A model generated the notes under the pieces. The model saw nothing but the letters and a program-made list of their open reading frames with translations. It did no database searches and was not told where the DNA came from. DNA of 64,000 nt, taken from NCBI RefSeq assembly GCF_029338515.1, contig NZ_CP119988.1, positions 1,550,001-1,614,000 on the forward strand. The letters run 5' to 3'. Source of the DNA: Haloglomus litoreum (lineage in GTDB: Archaea; Halobacteriota; Halobacteria; Halobacteriales; Haloarculaceae). This document shows, one piece after another, positions 17,956 through 25,603 of the stretch. The translations under genes and the position numbers were made by a program. Position 1 is the stretch's first letter. Every line of letters starts with the position of its first letter.

Positions 17956-18492
17956 TCAGTAGCTCGGCGACTCCTCGGGGACGCCGTCGCGCTGGTTGAC
18001 GACGCGCGCCAGCACGAACAGCGCGTCCGAGAGCCGGTTCAGGTAGGCGATGGCCGTCTCGTTGACGGGCTGGTCGGTCGCCAGCTCCACGGAGCGGCGC
18101 TCGGCCCGACGGACCACGGCGCGGGCGTGATGCAGGTGCGCGCCGGCCTCGCTCCCGCCGGGGAGGATGAACCGGTCCAGCGGCTCCAGCTCCTCGTCCA
18201 GGTCGTCCATCCAGTCCTCCAGTTCGTCGACGTGGCGTTCCTCGATGTGCGGGGCATCCTCGTCGTCGGCATCGGGGTTCGCGAAGTCGGCCTGCACGAT
18301 GTGGAGGTGGTTCTGGACGGCCTCCAGCAGCTCGTCGATGTCGTCGTGGCCCGAGGGCCGGACCATCCCGACGACGGTGTTGGCCTCGTCGACGGTGCCG
18401 TAGGCCTCGATACGCGGGCTCGTCTTCGAGACGCGACTCATGTCCCGGAGGTCGGTCATCCCCTCGTCGCCACGACCGGTGTAGATCTTCAT
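17956..18492 (-). CDS. PduO-type cob(I)alamin adenosyltransferase
   Basis: Transfers the adenosyl group of ATP to cob(I)alamin to form coenzyme B12. The 178-residue protein carries the family ATP-binding N-terminus 'YTGRGDEGMTDL' (about 4-15), 'YGTVDEANTVVG' (about 31-42), 'FILPGG' and the C-terminal 'YLNRLSDALFVLARVVN'. The minus-strand TATA-like 'tataaga' about 28 nt upstream of the ATG at 18492 identifies this start; the frame extends far upstream but that part is not real. It is convergent with the acyl-CoA synthetase and divergent from the aminotransferase. In haloarchaea it serves B12-dependent enzymes elsewhere in the genome. Confidence 0.93.
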   Translation of the reverse strand: MKIYTGRGDEGMTDLRDMSRVSKTSPRIEAYGTVDEANTVVGMVRPSGHDDIDELLEAVQNHLHIVQADFANPDADDEDAPHIEERHVDELEDWMDDLDEELEPLDRFILPGGSEAGAHLHHARAVVRRAERRSVELATDQPVNETAIAYLNRLSDALFVLARVVNQRDGVPEESPSY

Positions 18493-18708
18493 GGCCGCCG
18501 CTTCGGGTGGCGATGTCTTATAGGCGGGTGGCGGAGGTGGGGTGGTGCCGAGCGAGGCGAGTGCCACCAACCCGTCGCCGCCGTCGTCATCCAGGGACCT
18601 GGTGCGAACGTACCACCGGTCCATCGGGGGCCACCGTCCGAACACCGCCTGCCGTCCGGGTACGGTGCCCCGCCAGCCTTTTGCCACGGGTTCGCGTAGC
18701 CAGATGGC

Positions 18709-20064
18709 ATGGGTCTGGACCGCGACAGGGCGGAGCCACGCGTGGAGGAACTCCCGGGCGAGAAGGCCCGAAGCCGAGTTGACTACCACCGGTCGTTCGC
18801 CGCGCCGTCGACGTACGTCTACGACTTCGTCTGGGACCACACAGCCCCCGCCGACGGCCCGTTCTGCACGGACGTCGACGGCAACGTCCTCCTCGATTTC
18901 ACGAGCCACGTCGGGGCGGCGCCGCTGGGCTACCAGAACCCGAAGATCACCGAACCGATGGCCGCGTTCGATCTCCCCGAACCCGCGAAGATCGCGGGCC
19001 AGGACTTCTACCTCTCGGCCGGCGACCCGGACGACCCGCAGTTCCCGGGCCCGGCCGAGCTGATGGACCGGCTCGTCGAGGCGACGAGCCACTACGGGAT
19101 GGACACCGTCTTCCTCTCGAACTCCGGCGCCGAGGCCGTCGAGAACGCGATGAAGATCTGCTACGACAACACCGGCGGGAAGTACGCCATCACCTTCGAC
19201 GGAGCCTTCCACGGTCGGACGCTGGGGACGCTCTCGCTCAACCGGTCGAAGGAGATCTATCGGCGGGAGTTCCCCGAGATCGGACCCGTCCACGACGCAC
19301 CGTTCTGCCGCGACCGCTCCTGTGACCCCGCGTCCTGTGCCTGTGGGTTCTTCCCCGACCCCTCAGGCGAGGGGCCCTCGGCGCTGCGCCGGATGCTCGA
19401 CCCGGAGCGTGGGTACGTCAACCCCGAGGAGGTCGCCTTCCTCATCATGGAGCCGGTCCAGGGCGAGGGCGGCTACCACGTCCCCAGCGAGGCGTTCATG
19501 GCGGAGGTGGCCGACATCTGCGGGACCCACGACATCCCGCTCGTCGCCGACGAGATCCAGTCAGGGGTGGGGCGCTCGGGCGAGCTGTGGGCCAGCGACC
19601 ACTACCCCATCGAGCCGGACGTCATCTCGGCCGCGAAGGCGCTGCGCGTCGGCGCGACCGTCGCCAGCGGGGACGTCTTCCCCGACGAGCGGAGCCGACT
19701 CTCCTCGACGTGGGGTGCGGGCGACATCGTGGGCTCGCTCCAGGGGGCGCTCACGCTCGACGCCATCCACGAGCACGACCTGCTGACCAACGCGACCGAG
19801 CGCGGGCGGCAGGCCCGCGAGCTGCTGGTCGATGCCGACCTCCCGGGCGCGACGGACGTGCGCGGGCTGGGACTGTTGCTCGCCGTCGAGTTCGACACCA
19901 GGGAACGGCGTGACGACGTGCAGGCGGCAGCGATGCAGCGCGGCCTCCTGACGCTGGGCTGTGGCCACAGCACCCTCCGGCTCCTGCCGCCGCTCGACGC
20001 CACCGAGCGCGAGATCCGGCTGGGTGTGGACCTGCTGGCGGAGGCGGCCCGGGACGTGGCCTGA
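18709..20064 (+). CDS. Class III pyridoxal-phosphate aminotransferase
   Basis: Omega-amino-acid/ornithine/4-aminobutyrate type aminotransferase, 451 residues. PLP site: 'SNSGAEAVENAMK' (about 137-149), 'FDGAFHGRTLG', 'VADEIQSGVGRSG' with Asp281, and the Schiff-base lysine Lys310 in 'ISAAKALRVG'. A cysteine-rich insert lies at about 200-212 (Cys200, 205, 210 and 212), which is unusual for the family. The amino donor cannot be fixed by eye; 4-aminobutyrate, leucine/isoleucine epimerase-like and diaminobutyrate activities share this fold. Single gene, with a divergent promoter shared with the adenosyltransferase. Confidence 0.88.
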   Translation: MGLDRDRAEPRVEELPGEKARSRVDYHRSFAAPSTYVYDFVWDHTAPADGPFCTDVDGNVLLDFTSHVGAAPLGYQNPKITEPMAAFDLPEPAKIAGQDFYLSAGDPDDPQFPGPAELMDRLVEATSHYGMDTVFLSNSGAEAVENAMKICYDNTGGKYAITFDGAFHGRTLGTLSLNRSKEIYRREFPEIGPVHDAPFCRDRSCDPASCACGFFPDPSGEGPSALRRMLDPERGYVNPEEVAFLIMEPVQGEGGYHVPSEAFMAEVADICGTHDIPLVADEIQSGVGRSGELWASDHYPIEPDVISAAKALRVGATVASGDVFPDERSRLSSTWGAGDIVGSLQGALTLDAIHEHDLLTNATERGRQARELLVDADLPGATDVRGLGLLLAVEFDTRERRDDVQAAAMQRGLLTLGCGHSTLRLLPPLDATEREIRLGVDLLAEAARDVA

Positions 20065-20152
20065 ACGACCGTCCTCGGGACGTAGCCTCCCCGGCCGTGT
20101 CCGCCGGCCGTCTGCCGAAGCTTCATTACTGTGCTCCGCGTCAACACGCCAC

Positions 20153-20350
20153 ATGTCGACCGACGACCGTGGCTCGATGGAGTTCGTACTGGACCACGAC
20201 AACACGTTCGGGGCGCTCCCCGGGGCGATGACGGCGGTGGCGTGCCCGTCCTGCTTCAACCAGCAGCTCCTGAAGGACGTCATCGACACCGGGCGCTGTC
20301 GGAGCTGTGAGGCGGACCTGGAACTGACGCTCTCGGTGCAGTCAGATTGA
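20153..20350 (+). CDS. Small zinc-ribbon protein
   Basis: A 65-residue microprotein with two CPxC-type knuckles, 'CPSC' (about 31-34) and 'CRSC' (about 49-52), spaced as in a zinc ribbon. The ATG at 20153 lies about 27 nt after a TATA-like 'cttcatta'. Small zinc-finger proteins of this sort are abundant in haloarchaea and often regulatory. The target is unknown. Confidence 0.72.
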   Translation: MSTDDRGSMEFVLDHDNTFGALPGAMTAVACPSCFNQQLLKDVIDTGRCRSCEADLELTLSVQSD

Positions 20351-20443
20351 GTCGGGTGCTCGCCCCGTACCTCGTCTTCACGTCCACAATTATGGAGGTT
20401 CGTCGGTAATGTGGTGTATAATCTGATAACCTCTGCTTCCCCG

Positions 20444-20469
20444 GGGCGCTGCTGGCGCTGCCAGCGCCC
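20444..20469. repeat. Inverted repeat between two plus-strand genes
   Basis: Eight-base arms GGGCGCTG (20444-20451) and CAGCGCCC (20462-20469) surround a 10-nt loop. It sits after the zinc-ribbon gene and about 18 nt before the TATA-like 'gttgatagg' of the next gene. It may be a terminator stem or an operator. Confidence 0.5.
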
Positions 20470-20513
20470 GGAAAGCGCGTCGTTGATAGGGCTCGGTCCG
20501 GTACCCGCAGTCG

Positions 20514-21329
20514 ATGCGGGTCGAGCAGCTTGGTGACGGCGAGCCGGAGATCGCGGTGGTCGGGGGTATCCACGGCGACGAGCCGTGCGGCCCCCGGGCC
20601 ATCGATGCGGTGTTGCAGGCCGACCCGGACGTCGCGCGCCCGGTGAAGTTCATCGTCGCCAACGAGGAGGCGATGGCGCGGAACCTCCGGTACGTCGAGG
20701 AGGACCTCAACCGGGCCTTCCCGGGCGCGCCCGACGCCGACACCCACGAGGCGCGGCTGGCCCACGAGCTGCTGGCCGAGCTGCGTGACTGTGTCGTCTT
20801 CTCGATGCACTCGACCCAGTCCTACGCCGGCCCGTTCGCGCTGTGCAACACGGTGAACGCCCTGGCGCGCTCGGCGTGCCCCTACCTCTCGGTCGACGCG
20901 CTGGTCGAGACCTCGCAGTTCTCGGAGGGCCGGCTCATCGAGCGCGAGGAGGTGCTGGAGGTCGAGTGCGGGCTGCAGGGCAGCGACCAGGCCGCCGAGA
21001 ACGCCGAGCAACTCATCCACGAGTTCCTCGCCGCCGTCGGCGCCCTCCCGGGTGAGCCCCACCGGGACCGTGAGGTCCCGGTCTTCCGGATGCACCGGCG
21101 CATCCCGAAGCGGCGGGGCGACCGCTACGAGGTGCTGGTCGACAACTTCGAGCGCGTGGACGCGGGCGTCCCCTTCGCGGCCGTCGACGGCGAGCAACTC
21201 GTCGCCGACGAACCGTTCTATCCCATCCTGATGTCGGCCTACGGCTACGAGGACGTGTTCGGCTACACCGGCGAACTCGTCGGGAAGCTCGGAGTCGATG
21301 GGGAAGCGACCGCGCGGGCGGAGCGCTAG
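20514..21329 (+). CDS. Succinylglutamate desuccinylase/aspartoacylase-family zinc hydrolase
   Basis: M14-like zinc amidohydrolase that removes an acyl group from an N-acyl amino acid or related amide. Zinc ligands are visible as 'GGIHGDEPCG' (His20, Glu23) and 'FSMHSTQS' (His99). The arginine of 'EEDLNRAFPG' is the substrate-carboxylate ligand and 'VECG' (Glu151) the likely general base. The 271 residues fit. The C-terminal third is a beta domain typical of the AstE/AspA group. TATA-like 'gttgatagg' 27 nt upstream supports the ATG at 20514. The natural substrate is unknown. Confidence 0.87.
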   Translation: MRVEQLGDGEPEIAVVGGIHGDEPCGPRAIDAVLQADPDVARPVKFIVANEEAMARNLRYVEEDLNRAFPGAPDADTHEARLAHELLAELRDCVVFSMHSTQSYAGPFALCNTVNALARSACPYLSVDALVETSQFSEGRLIEREEVLEVECGLQGSDQAAENAEQLIHEFLAAVGALPGEPHRDREVPVFRMHRRIPKRRGDRYEVLVDNFERVDAGVPFAAVDGEQLVADEPFYPILMSAYGYEDVFGYTGELVGKLGVDGEATARAER

Positions 21330-22066
21330 CGCCCCACGACGAGCATCTCGGTCGCGCCAGGCTGGAACTCGTAGGGAACCGTCCGGGTCTCGACGGCGAT
21401 GCCGTCGGCCCGGAGTCGCTCGATGGTCGGCTCGACGAGCTTCGAGCGTTCGGTGTCCAGCGACGCCAGCGGGAACACCCGGACCTCGCCCGCGACCCGG
21501 GCGAGTTCACGCAGCGCGGCCGCGTGGAACGCCCCGTCCAGCCGGTCGTCGTAGAGGAACAGCAGGTTGGCCGACAGCGCCAGGTCGAAGCTGTCGTCCG
21601 GGAACGGGAGGTCCGGGAGCCCGGCCGCGAGGTAGGGGCCGTCGGGGTAGTCGGCGAGGAACGTCCGGTGGGCCCGCCGGAGGTGCTCGGCCCGGCTGTC
21701 GAGGTCGCCGTACCAGTCCCAGGTGAACAGGTCCCGGGACCCGCGTAACTGGTCGACGGTCGCCTCGCAGTCCTCGCGGGCCGTCTCCGCGATGGCCCCA
21801 CGTGGATGGTCGTACAGGATGTCGGCTCCGATCGCCGACAGGCCCCGGTCCCGCGCGGTCGTCACGAACGAGCCGACCCCGGAGGGGCAGTCCAGCACGC
21901 GGTCGCCGGCCAGCCGGTCGACATCGAGGTCGAACATCGCGGCGTACTCCTCGAAGGTCCGGCCGATGGTCAGGAACTCGGCCTCGACCTCGAACCGCAC
22001 GGGGTCGTCCGTGCTCCCCTCGCGGGTCGCGTCGTCGCCGGCCGTGCCGTGCTCCGGGTCGCCCAC
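21326..22066 (-). CDS. SAM-dependent methyltransferase (class I)
   Basis: A 246-residue class I methyltransferase. Motif I is 'VLDCPSGVGSF', with Pro/Ser in place of the usual Gly-Cys, followed by 'SAIGADILYD' (acidic loop), 'LPFPDDSFDLALSANLLFLY' (motifs for the SAM edge and catalytic face) and a terminal beta hairpin ending 'EMLVVGR'. The GTG at 22066 begins one base after the UPF0179 stop (TAA at 22068-22070), so the genes are cotranscribed and coupled; longer frames overlap UPF0179. It converges with the AstE-like gene, overlapping by 4 nt. Substrate unknown. Confidence 0.78.
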   Translation of the reverse strand: MGDPEHGTAGDDATREGSTDDPVRFEVEAEFLTIGRTFEEYAAMFDLDVDRLAGDRVLDCPSGVGSFVTTARDRGLSAIGADILYDHPRGAIAETAREDCEATVDQLRGSRDLFTWDWYGDLDSRAEHLRRAHRTFLADYPDGPYLAAGLPDLPFPDDSFDLALSANLLFLYDDRLDGAFHAAALRELARVAGEVRVFPLASLDTERSKLVEPTIERLRADGIAVETRTVPYEFQPGATEMLVVGR

Positions 22067-22067
22067 G

Positions 22068-22517
22068 TTACTCCCCGGGCGCCTCGAACTCGACCAGTTC
22101 GAGGTCCCGGCCGAGGGCGCAGTGGTCGTGCGGGGGGTCGCCCAGCACCTCGTCGATGCGGTACTCCGCGTCGAACTCCGCGCCGTCGGGGACGCAGAAC
22201 TCGTGGCTCGGACACTCCGTGTGGGGGCAGGGCCCCTCCAGCGAGACGCGGCTCCCGGCGTACGCGGAGGTCGCGGCGACGTTCGCGGTGATGCTCGCGG
22301 GTTCGACCTCCACCGCCCGGACGCCGGTGTCGTGCATCGCACACTCCAGCGTCTGGCCGCCGTCGCGGACCTCGGTGACGCGGTACTTCCGGCCCTCGGT
22401 CAGGTTGAGACACTGGTTGCGGTAGGGACAGCCCGCACAGCCGCTCGCCTCGCCGCCGTAGACGAACTCGGTCCCCGGCTGCGCGAGGCGGGTCCCGATG
22501 AGCGTGACCTTCGACAT
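22068..22517 (-). CDS. UPF0179 family cysteine-rich protein
   Basis: A 149-residue archaeal conserved protein of unknown function. It contains two cysteine clusters: 'CAGCPYRNQC' (about 27-36) and 'CPHTECPSHEFC' region (about 97-108), plus single cysteines, suggesting metal or Fe-S binding. Length and N-terminus ('VTLIGTRLAQPGTEF') agree with the UPF0179 family. It is the first gene of a two-gene unit with the methyltransferase, whose GTG follows the stop by one base. Confidence 0.85.
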   Translation of the reverse strand: MSKVTLIGTRLAQPGTEFVYGGEASGCAGCPYRNQCLNLTEGRKYRVTEVRDGGQTLECAMHDTGVRAVEVEPASITANVAATSAYAGSRVSLEGPCPHTECPSHEFCVPDGAEFDAEYRIDEVLGDPPHDHCALGRDLELVEFEAPGE

Positions 22518-22615
22518 GGCGATGGGTTGGCGGCCGGTGGGTGTAAGTCTCCGGGGTCGAGCTCCCGGTGGTGTATCCGGTGGGTGTGATGGGCTCGTCG
22601 TGCGTGGCTCCCGGG

Positions 22616-23029
22616 CTACCCGCCGGTCAGCTCGTCAAGCGCCTCGAAGTACTCCTCGCGGGGGACCTGGTAGAGGTCGCGGTAGTCCACGTCGCCGCGC
22701 GCGAAGCGGGCGGCCAGGTCGCGCGCGCCCTCGAGTGCGGCCGGACGCGAGTCGAACAGTTCCTCGGGTGCCGACACGTCCGGCTCCAGGTAGAGCGTCA
22801 CGACCCAGCTGGCACCGGGCGGTGCCTCGCGCTCGACGCCGGGGCGCCGGTTCCGCCGGCCGTGGGTGACGTAGATGGTCGGCAGGCAGGGCGCGGGGAA
22901 GTCGCCGCCGTCGAAGACGTCCGGTCGGTAGACCAGAACGGTCCGGGCGTCGTCGTCACTCCAGACCTGCCACCCGTTGGGGAGCGCCGCCGGGTCCAGC
23001 GAGGACGGCTCGCGTGCGTCGTCGGTCAT
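22616..23029 (-). CDS. Haloarchaeal conserved protein (DUF5820-like)
   Basis: A 137-residue soluble acidic protein. The segment 'LPNGWQVWSDDDARTVLVYRPDVFDG' region is the recognisable core, and the C-terminus is helical ('VPREEYFEALDEL'). I link it to DUF5820 from memory. The ATG at 23029 is the natural start; the frame runs on to 23560 but that part is basic, low-complexity shadow. A palindromic TATATA at about 23114-23120 lies upstream. No function known. Confidence 0.65.
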   Translation of the reverse strand: MTDDAREPSSLDPAALPNGWQVWSDDDARTVLVYRPDVFDGGDFPAPCLPTIYVTHGRRNRRPGVEREAPPGASWVVTLYLEPDVSAPEELFDSRPAALEGARDLAARFARGDVDYRDLYQVPREEYFEALDELTGG

Positions 23030-23532
23030 CGCCCCGGGGTACGCGCTCGGCCATCCTGAGTGCGGTGGTCCACGCCGCTCGCCGCGCCCGTGGCCGCCCC
23101 CGCTGGCCGGCAAGTATATAAGTGGGCGTTTGACGGGTCGTGTGGGGATTCGTGCCACCAGGGCGTCGGGTGGTGGTTTCGGTGGTGGACGGTCGTGTCG
23201 TTCGCGCGGTATTGCGGCAAAACTTATGAGTGACGGACTCTCATGGTTAATATAGTGCGGTGGCATCGAGCCACCGAACGCCCCGGCCGCGCTCCCGTCC
23301 GTCGCCCCGCGACGTCGGGGCCGGCAGCGGAGTGTGGTAGGCCCACTCATCACATGGAACGCACTCATCCCCGGGCCCGTGCGAGCGGGGTTCCCGGACC
23401 GCGCCCCGGTGCCCGCGGGTCCTCCCGTCGGTGCAGCGAGGGCGGGCCCTACCTCCGTGTCGACCCCGGCGGCGGTCGCCGTGACGACCGACCCGACGGC
23501 CGTGACTCCCCCAGCGAGAACCAGACCAACAC
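23030..23532. promoter_or_regulatory. Long divergent promoter/leader region ahead of the prkA operon
   Basis: About 500 nt without a convincing gene. It holds three AT-rich promoter-like sites: 'gtatataag' near 23114-23122, 'aaaactta' near 23219-23226 and 'ttaatata' near 23247-23254. The last two would start transcription about 255-285 nt before prkA1, an unusually long leader for a haloarchaeon. A 97-codon frame (23243-23536) ends in an ATGA overlap with prkA1 but is arginine/proline-rich and non-acidic, so I treat it as leader sequence. A perfect inverted repeat is listed separately. Confidence 0.55.
23258..23276. promoter_or_regulatory. Perfect inverted repeat just downstream of a TATA box (candidate operator)
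   Basis: Seven-base arms CGGTGGC (23258-23264) and GCCACCG (23270-23276) flank the loop ATCGA. The repeat lies between 'ttaatata' (23247-23254) and the predicted transcription start near 23277, where a repressor would block initiation. It could instead form a hairpin at the 5' end of a transcript started from the upstream TATA. Confidence 0.5.
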
Positions 23533-25602
23533 ATGAGCGAACGAGAGAGCCTCGAAGCACTCAGCCAGGAGTACCGTGAGACCATCCCCGAGGACCTCCG
23601 CGAGACCCACTCCTTCGAGTGGTACCTCGACGAGGTCTACGAGCACCCGCACATCGCCCGCAACGCCCACCAGCGCGTGGCGGATATGTTCGACTACTAC
23701 GGGACCGAATACGACGAGGACGCCGGCGTCGTCGAGTACCGCCTCGCCAGCCAGGACCCACTCAACGACGGCGAGAACACCTTCTACGGCCGGGCCGTCC
23801 ACGAGTCCATCCACGAGTTCGTCAACAAGGTGAAATCCGGTGCCCGCGGGCTGGGCCCCGAGAAGCGCATCAAACTGCTGCTCGGGCCGGTCGGGTCGGG
23901 CAAGTCCGAGTTCGACCGCCAGGTCCGGACCTACTACGAGGACTACACCGCCACCGACGAGGGTCGGATGTACACCTTCCGGTGGACCAACCTCGGCGAC
24001 GTCATCCGCGACCAGGACCCCGCGGACGATACGGTCCGGTCGCCGATGAACCAGGACCCGCTAGTGTTGCTGCCACAGAAGCAGCGCGACCGCGTGCTCG
24101 AACGCATCAACGAGGAACTCGACGCGCCCTACACCATCCGGAACGAGCAGTCGCTGGACCCGGCCAGCGAGTTCTACATGGACCGGCTGCTGGAGGAGTA
24201 CGACGACGACCTCCAGACCGTCCTCGAGAACCACGTCGAGGTCATCCGATTCATCGCCGACGAGAACAAGCGCCAGGGTATCGAGACGTTCGAGCCCAAG
24301 GACAAGAAGAACCAGGACGAGACCGAACTCACCGGCGACGTCAACTACTCGAAGATCGCGGTCTACGGGGAGTCGGACCCGCGGGCGTTCGACTACAGCG
24401 GCGCGTTCTGCAACGCGAACCGTGGCATCTTCTCCGGCGAGGAGCTGCTGAAGCTCCAGCGCGAGTTCCTGTACGACTTCCTGCACGCCACCCAGGAGCA
24501 GACGATCAAGCCGAAGAACAACCCGCGCATCGACATCGACCAGGTCATCGTCGGTCGGACGAACATGCCCGAGTACCGGGACAAGAAGGGCGACGAGAAG
24601 ATGGAGGCGTTCAACGACCGAACGAAGCGCATCGACTTCCCGTACGTCCTCCAGTACGCCGAGGAGGCGAAGATCTACCGGAAGATGCTGAACAACGCCG
24701 ACGTGCCGGACATCCACGTCGAGCCCCACACGCTGGAGATGGCCGGCCTGTTCGGCGTCCTCACGCGTATCGCCGAACCCGACGGCGGCCAGGTCGGCGT
24801 CGTCCAGAAGGCCAAGGCCTACAACGGCGAGATCGACGAGGGCGAGGACATCGACGTGAAGAAGCTCCGCGACGAGGCCGCGGAGACGACCGACCTCGGC
24901 GAGGGGATGGACGGCGTGTCCCCGCGGTTCATCGGCGACGAGATCGCCGAGGCCATCATGGACTCGATGCACCGCGGTCGCGGCTTCCTCTCGCCGCTCA
25001 CGACGTTCAACCACCTCGAGGAGAACCTGGAGAACCACGGCTCCATCCCCCAGGAGAACTTCCAGACCTACTACCGCTACCTCGAACTCGTCCGCGAGGA
25101 GTACAAGGAGCGCGCCATCGAGGACGTCCGGCACGCGCTCGCGTACGATCTCGACGAGATCCAGCGCCAGGGCGAGAAGTACATGGACCACGTCATGGCC
25201 TACATCGACGACGACACGGTCGAGGACGAGATCACCGGCCGCGAACAGGAACCGGACGAGAAGTTCCTCCGCGACGTCGAGGAGAAACTCGACATCCCGG
25301 AGGACCGCAAGGACGACTTCCGCCAGGAGGTCGCCAACTGGGTCAGCCGCAGAGCGCGCGAGGGCGAGACGTTCGACCCACAGGACAACGACCGCCTGCG
25401 CCGGGCGCTCGAGCGCAAGCTCTGGGAGGACAAGAAGCACAACATCAACTTCTCCGCACTCGTCTCCAGCGGGGAGATGGACGACGACGAGCGGTCGGCC
25501 TGGGTGCAGGCCCTGACCGACCAGGGCTACTCCGAGGACGGGGCCAGAGAGGTGCTCGAGTTCGCCGGCGCGGAGGTCGCCAAGACGGAGATGGAAGACT
25601 GA
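23533..25602 (+). CDS. prkA: PrkA family serine protein kinase, copy 1
   Basis: PrkA (YeaG in E. coli) couples an N-terminal AAA+ domain to a C-terminal kinase-like domain and acts in stress or sporulation responses with YeaH and SpoVR/YcgB. The 689 residues fit. Walker A 'GPVGSGKS' is at about 118-125. The typical segment 'NRGIFSGEELLKLQREFLYD' and 'HATQEQ' matches the family region around Walker B, followed by 'VIVGRTNMPEY' (sensor 1 equivalent). It starts the operon. The downstream prkA2 begins one base after its stop. Confidence 0.92.
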   Translation: MSERESLEALSQEYRETIPEDLRETHSFEWYLDEVYEHPHIARNAHQRVADMFDYYGTEYDEDAGVVEYRLASQDPLNDGENTFYGRAVHESIHEFVNKVKSGARGLGPEKRIKLLLGPVGSGKSEFDRQVRTYYEDYTATDEGRMYTFRWTNLGDVIRDQDPADDTVRSPMNQDPLVLLPQKQRDRVLERINEELDAPYTIRNEQSLDPASEFYMDRLLEEYDDDLQTVLENHVEVIRFIADENKRQGIETFEPKDKKNQDETELTGDVNYSKIAVYGESDPRAFDYSGAFCNANRGIFSGEELLKLQREFLYDFLHATQEQTIKPKNNPRIDIDQVIVGRTNMPEYRDKKGDEKMEAFNDRTKRIDFPYVLQYAEEAKIYRKMLNNADVPDIHVEPHTLEMAGLFGVLTRIAEPDGGQVGVVQKAKAYNGEIDEGEDIDVKKLRDEAAETTDLGEGMDGVSPRFIGDEIAEAIMDSMHRGRGFLSPLTTFNHLEENLENHGSIPQENFQTYYRYLELVREEYKERAIEDVRHALAYDLDEIQRQGEKYMDHVMAYIDDDTVEDEITGREQEPDEKFLRDVEEKLDIPEDRKDDFRQEVANWVSRRAREGETFDPQDNDRLRRALERKLWEDKKHNINFSALVSSGEMDDDERSAWVQALTDQGYSEDGAREVLEFAGAEVAKTEMED

Positions 25603-25603
25603 T

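Noticed and set aside
23243-23536. 97-codon frame ending in an ATGA overlap with prkA1
   Set aside because: The overlap is attractive but the peptide is basic and Arg/Pro/Gly-rich, unlike haloarchaeal proteins; kept only as part of the leader finding.
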